NCBI GenBank assembly: GCA_028753945.1
Contig: JAPNXP010000011.1
Span: 2,232,001 to 2,296,000, forward strand
DNA: 64,000 bases
Reading direction: 5' to 3'
Source: Hexactinellida sp. DTS-2022
Taxonomy: Eukaryota > Porifera > Hexactinellida
Every line of letters begins with the position of its first letter. The stretch's first letter is position 1. Below, in pieces: positions 58,150 through 64,000 of the stretch. The notes beneath the pieces were generated by a model, which was not told the origin of the DNA, did not search any database, and worked only from the letters and a program-made list of their open reading frames with translations. The position numbers and the translations under genes are program-made.

Positions 58150-59336
58150 GAAATTTGTTAGTCATCCCTCCTTCCTCATCTAATGAATTAATTGTATCTG
58201 TATTATCTACTCAGAGTCTCAGAGATCTAAATTCAATCAAAGAACAGAGTGAATCACTTGGTTCCAGAATCAAACTCGAAATTGCTGGAGGAAGGGACAA
58301 AAACATCAGTTTTTATTACACGTTAAGAAGCTTTCTCAATATATTTCGAAATGTATAATACTCTATGCTTTTGTAACAACATCGACGCTTTGATGGAGGC
58401 TTTAGAATTTCAACACATACCATCAGATTGGCATCTGTTTATTTACTCTTTTAAGTTCAGCATCAAGGCAGTGTTGCTTCACAATTGACAATCTATTACC
58501 CTCTATACCAGGGGTTCTTAACCTTTTTATGTAATTTCCCCTTTTGGTCTGTTCACTCTACCCTATTTCCCCCTTCATTTGTATAAGGAAAAAAGTAGCC
58601 TCTACAAACAACCTTTTGGATGTCTGCTGCTTACATATTTAGCAAACCATAGAGCATAACATCAATATGATTGGTGATCAGTACTTTGAAATGATCTATG
58701 TAGATAAAATATATGGTTTATAATGTTTTATTTAATTAAGTTTATTATTATTATTAATTTTGTCTAAATTGATTTCCCCCTTATATTCCCGAAATTTCCC
58801 CCTGGTTAAGAACTCCTGCTTTATACCAATTGCATATTCAGAAAACTGGCGAGAGTCCCATGAAACATTGGTAATCCGATTAGAACATGTAAATTATAAT
58901 ACTTACAATCGGAATACTCTGGGTATACTATCATGTTATAAAAGTATTGCTGCTTCATACAAAACTGGCCTCTCCGTGATAAATTAATTATAGCTAATAA
59001 AGGTTTGTTACCACCCTTTAGTAGTCCATAGGAGGTTATTTTCCTCCTCTACATATTAAGTGGGTCTTATCGCGAATTTTGTTGTAGCATTGTTAAAATT
59101 CAACAAAGAAAGGTGAATCTTTCCAGTAAATCAAGTCCAAATTCCCCAAAATGAGTGATGCGCAGATAACAGACGGAGTATTCATCGGACTTCAGATCAG
59201 AGAACTTATTAAGGATATTAAGGAAGAAACATTAACTCTTCGGAGAAAGCTGCCTGGAATACATTTGAATCGGTAACTGAAAACTTTCGGGGGAATCAGT
59301 GATCACCGGACTATTAATAAACTATTCAGAAACTTC
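58150..59336 (+). pseudogene. Relic of an uncharacterised transposon-type protein
   Basis: Scattered pieces in order: SLRDLNSIKEQSESLGSRIK (58220), FCNNIDALMEALEFQHIPSD then WHLFI.SFKFSIKAVLLHN (58370-58485), IAYSENWRESHETL and HVNYNTYN (58820-58910), NKGLLPPF (59000), then PKMSDAQITDGVFIGLQIRE and LIKD (59150-59220), and after a frameshift AAWNTFESVTENFRGNQ with SPDY after a TGA. From memory this order (LFIDSSK.SLKAVLLHN ... FIGPQIRELIKD ... AAWxxFxxVxxNFLGN) belongs to an uncharacterised protein family common in invertebrate genome annotations; I know no function. Broken by stops, frameshifts and a 310-bp MITE. Confidence 0.7.
58509..58818. mobile_element. hAT-type MITE (CAGGGGTTCTTAACC ends)
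   Basis: CAGGGGTTCTTAACC left, GGTTAAGAACTCCTG right; flanks CTCTATAC and CTTTATAC (7 of 8). Interrupts the relic at 58150-59336. Confidence 0.9.
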
Positions 59337-60786
59337 TTCATACATACAATGCTATTAGTTGTAATCTGTCTCTAAAGTTACGATTTTTCCCTTTACATTT
59401 TACTTCTTCGCTCTTTTGGTGACGTGAGTAACGAGCATGGGAGGGGTTCATCAAGATATCTAAACTATCGAAAATAGAAATAATTGCAAGTGTAAACCTA
59501 CCATGTTGCCTGTGCTGTGCAAAGTTAGGCAAACGCAATCTACATATGCTTAGGAGTTATTTACTGTCTAGCAAATTGTAATGTACAAAGATATAATTGG
59601 TTATATTCATAATTTTGCTGTATAATTTTGTTTAATACATTTTTCAATATAATAATTACACTAAATTAGAATAATATTAAATAGCTGATTTAAAAAAACC
59701 TTAATACAGAAAAAATAAATCATATAACGTACTATATGGTATTTTTGAACAAAAGAATTTAAAATTTGTTGGACTTTTTTTAATCATTCGGATTCTAGAT
59801 AATTTGTCAACAAATGATTAGTTGGAATGTTGAGAGTCACGGATGAAATGTAAATTTTACAAATATTGGAAAAGAAAGATACAAGGAATAATTTGGTGCT
59901 AATAAGTTTTTGAATGTACAGACAATGGACATACTTATTCCGCCACCCCATTTTATTTACAATATTTTGAGCTTAATTCAGAGTTATCTCACTCTTTACA
60001 TGGAATAATCTTTTGCAATTCTTTACATTAGTAGTTTGGATATTTTTATGATAAATTTCAATACTTATAAGGATTTTTCAAGTAATTTCCCTGACGAAGT
60101 CACATCTCTGACAGCTCAATTAATAGTAAACTGTACTGCTAGCAGTTATTTTTCCATTTCTTCGAGTTCTAATACCTTTAATTATAATTTCAGATTGATT
60201 GTTTAAATGGTATCTAATTTATAGTACCATTTGTTCCTCATGAATTAAATGGCAAAATTGCATTGGAAACCAGTGCACAACAAAATGAAATTTTAATGGT
60301 GGCTAATTAAGCCACCACCTCACTTTATTTGGTGGCTAAAGATTAAATAACAGCCAAATGTTAATGGATTTACAGACTTCTGATGCATTGAACTAAACTA
60401 TTATTAAATATAAATCAATGCTACGAAAAATATACTCTACACAAAGTCAAATAGTCCCCAAATTATGGCTAGACCTCGAAAGGCAAAATTTGGTGGCTTA
60501 ATAAAGATTGTGGTTGCTCTTGCCACCAAAACCTCCTAAATCGTCGAGCACTGTTGGAAACATGTCGTCTAATTATTCATCCATGAACACTGGAAGTAAA
60601 TTAATTCCGGACTTGTATTCTCTGATAATTTGAGACGAATAATTAAAAATAAAATAAAAATTAGTGTAACTGATAGAACTTTATTGATAATTGAGATGTC
60701 AGGTTTAATGATCTCATTTTCTCGATTTATAAATATAGTTATTTGTAAATAGAGAGAGGGGAATAAAAATATTATACAGTTTAGTT
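59337..60786. other. No gene seen
   Basis: AT-rich. GGTGGCTAATTAAGCCACC at 60298-60316 is a short perfect palindrome with GGTGGCTAA words repeated to 60500; ends of any element are unclear. Confidence 0.5.
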
Positions 60787-63700
60787 CTAAATGCGTCTAA
60801 CTGTATCAATTTCTTTTTTTTCAACAAGGATAGGAACCTCGACGCCTGGGTGTTTTACATTGTAATGATAATTAGCGTTATATGTCCATATTGTAGAGGT
60901 ACAATAACCTAATGGACAATTAATCACACGATTGGTGCAAGGATTCTTCTTCGAGCTTGCTGCCTTACGGCCATAATCAAAGAAGTATGCGCAGTCTTGT
61001 CTACCAATTCTAAAAATTTTGTTAGAACCCTTCTTTGATGTAGCATGCAATTCTATCGTACAAATATCTCGCCCACAGAATCAACAGACATTAGGACCTT
61101 CAACCTCCTCTTAAGTATATGTCCTCCTATATGTGCTCTCATATCCTGATGAACAACATTTTTTCTTTAAAAAAATCTTCATTGTTCCCTCTGATGCCAC
61201 TGTTACATCGGCTTCATCATTTTCAAATATTATTAAGTGAACCCAATGTCATTTATTAACTGCAAGTCAAAATATAATTTTGACTAATTTTCAGGGGGAT
61301 TAATATCAATGGAGGGCTGCATTGGCATTCAGGTACTTCCAACTACATCAAATCCTTCCCCATCATATTCTCCATTCCAATCGAGTCTTAATCCACACTC
61401 TTTTGTCTTTAGCTTCTGTATGGTTATGATGACAGTATTCATTGCTTCAAATTATTTAATGATAAAGGAAGATTATTAATGGGTCCTAATTATCGGTCTA
61501 ACAAATTTAATTAAAAGTCTAACAAAATTCGTTATACCTCTAACAAAATTTGTGAAATGTCTAACAGATTTGCCATTACCATTATTACTAGAAAGTTTAT
61601 CAAAATCAATGAGAAATCTAACAAAATTAGTGAAAGTGTCTATAACAAAATTTATGAATAGTCTAAGAAAATTATTGAAAAGTACAAAATTACTGATACA
61701 GTTAACTGCTCTAATTAACCTAATCCTACAATTAATGAAAAGTATTTTCAGTAATTTTGTCATACTTTTCAGTAATTTTGTTAGCATTTTCAATGATTTT
61801 ATTAGAAATTTTTCATAATTTTGTTAGACTTTTCAGCAATTTTGTTAGACTTTTTAGTAATTTTGGTAATGGAAAATCTGTTAGACATTTCACAAATTTT
61901 GTTAGAGGTATAACGAATTTTAACAGACTTAATCAAATTTGTTATACCGATAATTATAACCGATTATTAATTACTACATTTGCTTTCGACATCTTTTCAA
62001 TATTTGCTGTGATAATCCTCTGATAAGATGTATGCACTACTGGATCTCCCGTTGAGATAAAAGCTTCACTGTCATTTCCACTGATATCAATCAGTGGAAA
62101 ATCAGATGCACCCTGCACCCTTCTTCGAAGATCCTTAGATAACTTTTTTATTTGAATATTTCATTCAGGCAACTAGATTTATAAATAGCTTTTCCCTCAT
62201 CTAATGTAAATGTCACATCATGTTTCTCAGTAGGCAGTAATTCTGCTAAGTTAAAAAGTTCCTCATTACTTGTGTCATTTCTAATGGGTCAGCCTCTCTT
62301 TCTATAAGACTCCAATCAATATCAGAAGTATTTAATCCAACATAGGAATTTTTTAGGGGACATCTCAGTGTTAATCCATTCTCTTTAATATCTGATAAAT
62401 CAAAATTCTCGCATTTTCCACAATCATGGCAAAGGCATACATACAGCCACTCATCTAAACTGACTTGATTTGCACATCATCAAGAATTAAGTGCTCTGAT
62501 GTCCAATCACGTGGGTCGAATAGTCCAGTGCTATCCTACGCTGATATCTAGATTTCTTGCTCCAATTAGGATGCTGTACCAATAAAATCTTATTGCATAC
62601 AACCTTGGATCGAGAGATATTTATCAAGCCAAGGGCATCCATAACATTTGAGTGGTTGTGCCAAAATAGCGTTCAAGTGGATCTGTTCCATTTCGCACGA
62701 GATACAAAGGTTTTCCCAAGAGAAGATATCTTTAATTTAGCAGCACTTAGTAATGCGTCATTTAATGTACATTGCAAATCGTTGTAAAGTTGAGCAGGCA
62801 TTAAGGACGTGGTGTTTTGTCTGTATAGGTAAAAAGGTAAATATGACGATGTGCAATATTGCTCTAAGTTGTTCGGAAATTGACATTTCAATATATATGT
62901 ACATAAAATGAAAGAGCACCATAAAAATCTTACCTAACATACAATATGTTTCTCTATCGATAACAATTGATATGGTATTCCTGAAAATGAAGCTACATCG
63001 TTTGTAATCGCATCTACAAAGCAGAGCAAAAAATTTTTTGCATTTGGTACATTCTGTTTATCTTGAGGGTATATCAATGTTTCAATATTAGCATTAGAAC
63101 TAAACATTTCTTTTAAATTATATCTTGTAATTTTGACACACTCAATTGAAACCTCCCTAAGAAACGTACACCATAAACGTTTAACAAGATGCTTTGGATC
63201 AAAGTTACATGTTAAAAGATCTTTATCTGCAACTAGATCAATTAATGGATTTATATGATAACATTTCATAAATTGGAGAGTTCGAAGGTATTCTAATGGA
63301 CATGATATGTTCAGCAACTTTTTCGTCTAGTTGCATCCCCATCGGTACACAAGTTAATTAATGGAAATCCAGTTTTTGCTTTTAATGTTTCATTAACCTC
63401 ATTTATAATTCTTTATGTCCCCGAGTAGTCATCTTTCTGACAAGTTGGTCACATAATTATTGTTTGAATTTCAGATACTGCATTTAAAGGTGTGATGCCA
63501 ACTACTAGACATTCCTTTGGAACATGAAGTTGGTCTGAATCTATCTGTTCTTTGATCACCTCGCAGTCTTCAAATGAATTTAATGTCAAATTAACACCTT
63601 TTCCATGTTGATAGCATGTACCATAAGCTTGATTGTCTCTAGGACAATAATAAAGTCTCGGGTTTATATACGTCTCAAACATTTTCAAAGATAATGCATT

Positions 63701-64000
63701 TATACCTTCAATGTCTAAATTAATGTTACTTTCAAAACAAATTCTAATTGGAATTTGCACTGAATAAACTATAGGTATACAAGTTTTGGCCACCTTATAT
63801 GCTGTAGAAACACTAAGTTATACCCCTGCCCGATATAAAATGTCAAGAAAACTTAGACCTCCAAATTTCAAGACCAAAAATGCCAAGTCCTTATCATTTT
63901 GGCTAGGTCTTGATCTATACATATTATCAACTGCATTGAGAACTTGTGATATAATGTGTGAAATACTTCGTCGATTTCCTATTGCAATTGAGAGGAGCTC
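60787..64000 (-). pseudogene. Relic of an unclassified transposase-like gene
   Basis: Minus-strand gene running off the right edge. From the 5' side: NDKDLAFLVLKFGGLSFLDI (about 63880), CIPIVYSVQIPIRICFESNI, CLVVGITPLNAVSE (63490), then CNFDPKHLVKRLWCTFLREV (63190) and LIYPQDKQNVPNAKNFLLCF (63060), then a stop-ridden middle, and at 61050-60787 CAYFFDYGRKAASSKKNPC, NCPLGYCTSTIWTYNANYHY with a following NVKHPG, which looks like a C2H2-type finger (C-x4-C...H-x4-H). DPKHxxKR with PKDxQNVP a little later recalls a widespread unclassified transposase-like family. I cannot name it. A fold-back array (61487-61956) is inserted. Confidence 0.55.
61487..61956. mobile_element. Palindromic element made of iterated units
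   Basis: Inverted arms of about 92 bp start TAATTATCGGTCTAACAAAT (left) and, reverse complemented, TAATTATCGGTATAACAAAT. The whole body repeats TCTAACAAAATTNNTGAAA, about 20 bp per unit, forward in the left half and inverted in the right half, switching near 61745. No protein; the 88- and 105-codon frames here are repeat by-products. No target duplication seen. Confidence 0.8.

Noticed and set aside
61476-62023. Three overlapping long frames on both strands
   Set aside because: They follow the unit length of the TCTAACAAAATT array and encode only low-complexity residues.
1-64000. tRNA, rRNA or retrovirus-like genes
   Set aside because: No cloverleaf-like tRNA boxes, no rRNA stretches, and no reverse transcriptase or integrase motifs were recognised on either strand.

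Overview
The window is AT-rich nuclear DNA from an animal, most likely an invertebrate; I cannot name the lineage. The evidence is one spliced host gene with GT/AG introns of 2.7 to 18.6 kb, and a very dense load of eukaryotic DNA transposons. I saw no bacterial-type operons, rRNA, tRNA or CRISPR.

Host gene. Five exons on the + strand (12940-13060, 31664-31842, 34540-34821, 38078-38228, 50535-50794) join in phase. They encode a continuous piece of a DOCK-family guanine-nucleotide exchange factor, the start of the DHR-2 region, closest by eye to the DOCK3/DOCK4 (DOCK-B) class. The gene enters and leaves the window, so nearly everything from 13061 to 50534 is intron.

Transposons. (1) A P-superfamily (THAP-DDE) group: partial copy at 360-3875, degraded copies at 23870-27370 and 27430-29850, and two with both ends preserved, 42311-45744 (+) and 46379-50430 (ORF on -). 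Two ORF-less relatives (39089-41575, 51007-51757) share the same terminal bases. The three insertions with both flanks readable have 7-bp, not 8-bp, target duplications. (2) A RAG1/Transib-like transposase relic on the minus strand at 20249-21763, with RAG1-type HKxLAHxPE and SEEGxExxNKL blocks and a C-terminal zinc knuckle. (3) Two FLYWCH-MULE transposase relics (5902-8129 and 17239-18842). The second carries a C-terminal RING finger and lies in a 2.66-kb element (16737-19396) whose ends are arrays of a GTCGA-N4-TCGAC unit. (4) About twenty hAT-type non-autonomous elements, most with 8-bp duplications, and six TA-duplicating ones. (5) Helitron-like elements ending CTAG or CTAA. (6) Two further relics of uncharacterised transposon-type proteins at the right end (58150-59336 and 60787-64000).

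Layout. 1-5 kb: P-like relic with stacked insertions, then repeat family R. 5-10 kb: MULE relic, then a fold-back element. 10-13 kb: MITEs and DOCK exon A. 15.5-19.5 kb: hAT element holding a TA-MITE and the MULE. 20-22 kb: RAG1-like relic. 22-23 kb: second copy of R. 23.9-29.9 kb: two P-like relics with insertions. 30-38.2 kb: MITEs, Helitrons, exons B-D. 39-41.6 kb: P-like non-autonomous element with a Helitron inside. 42.3-50.4 kb: two large P-like elements, then exon E. 51-57.8 kb: MITEs, mostly nested. 58-64 kb: the two uncharacterised relics.

No transposon here appears to encode an intact enzyme. The nesting, with matched target duplications and in-window empty sites, lets the order of many insertions be read directly.
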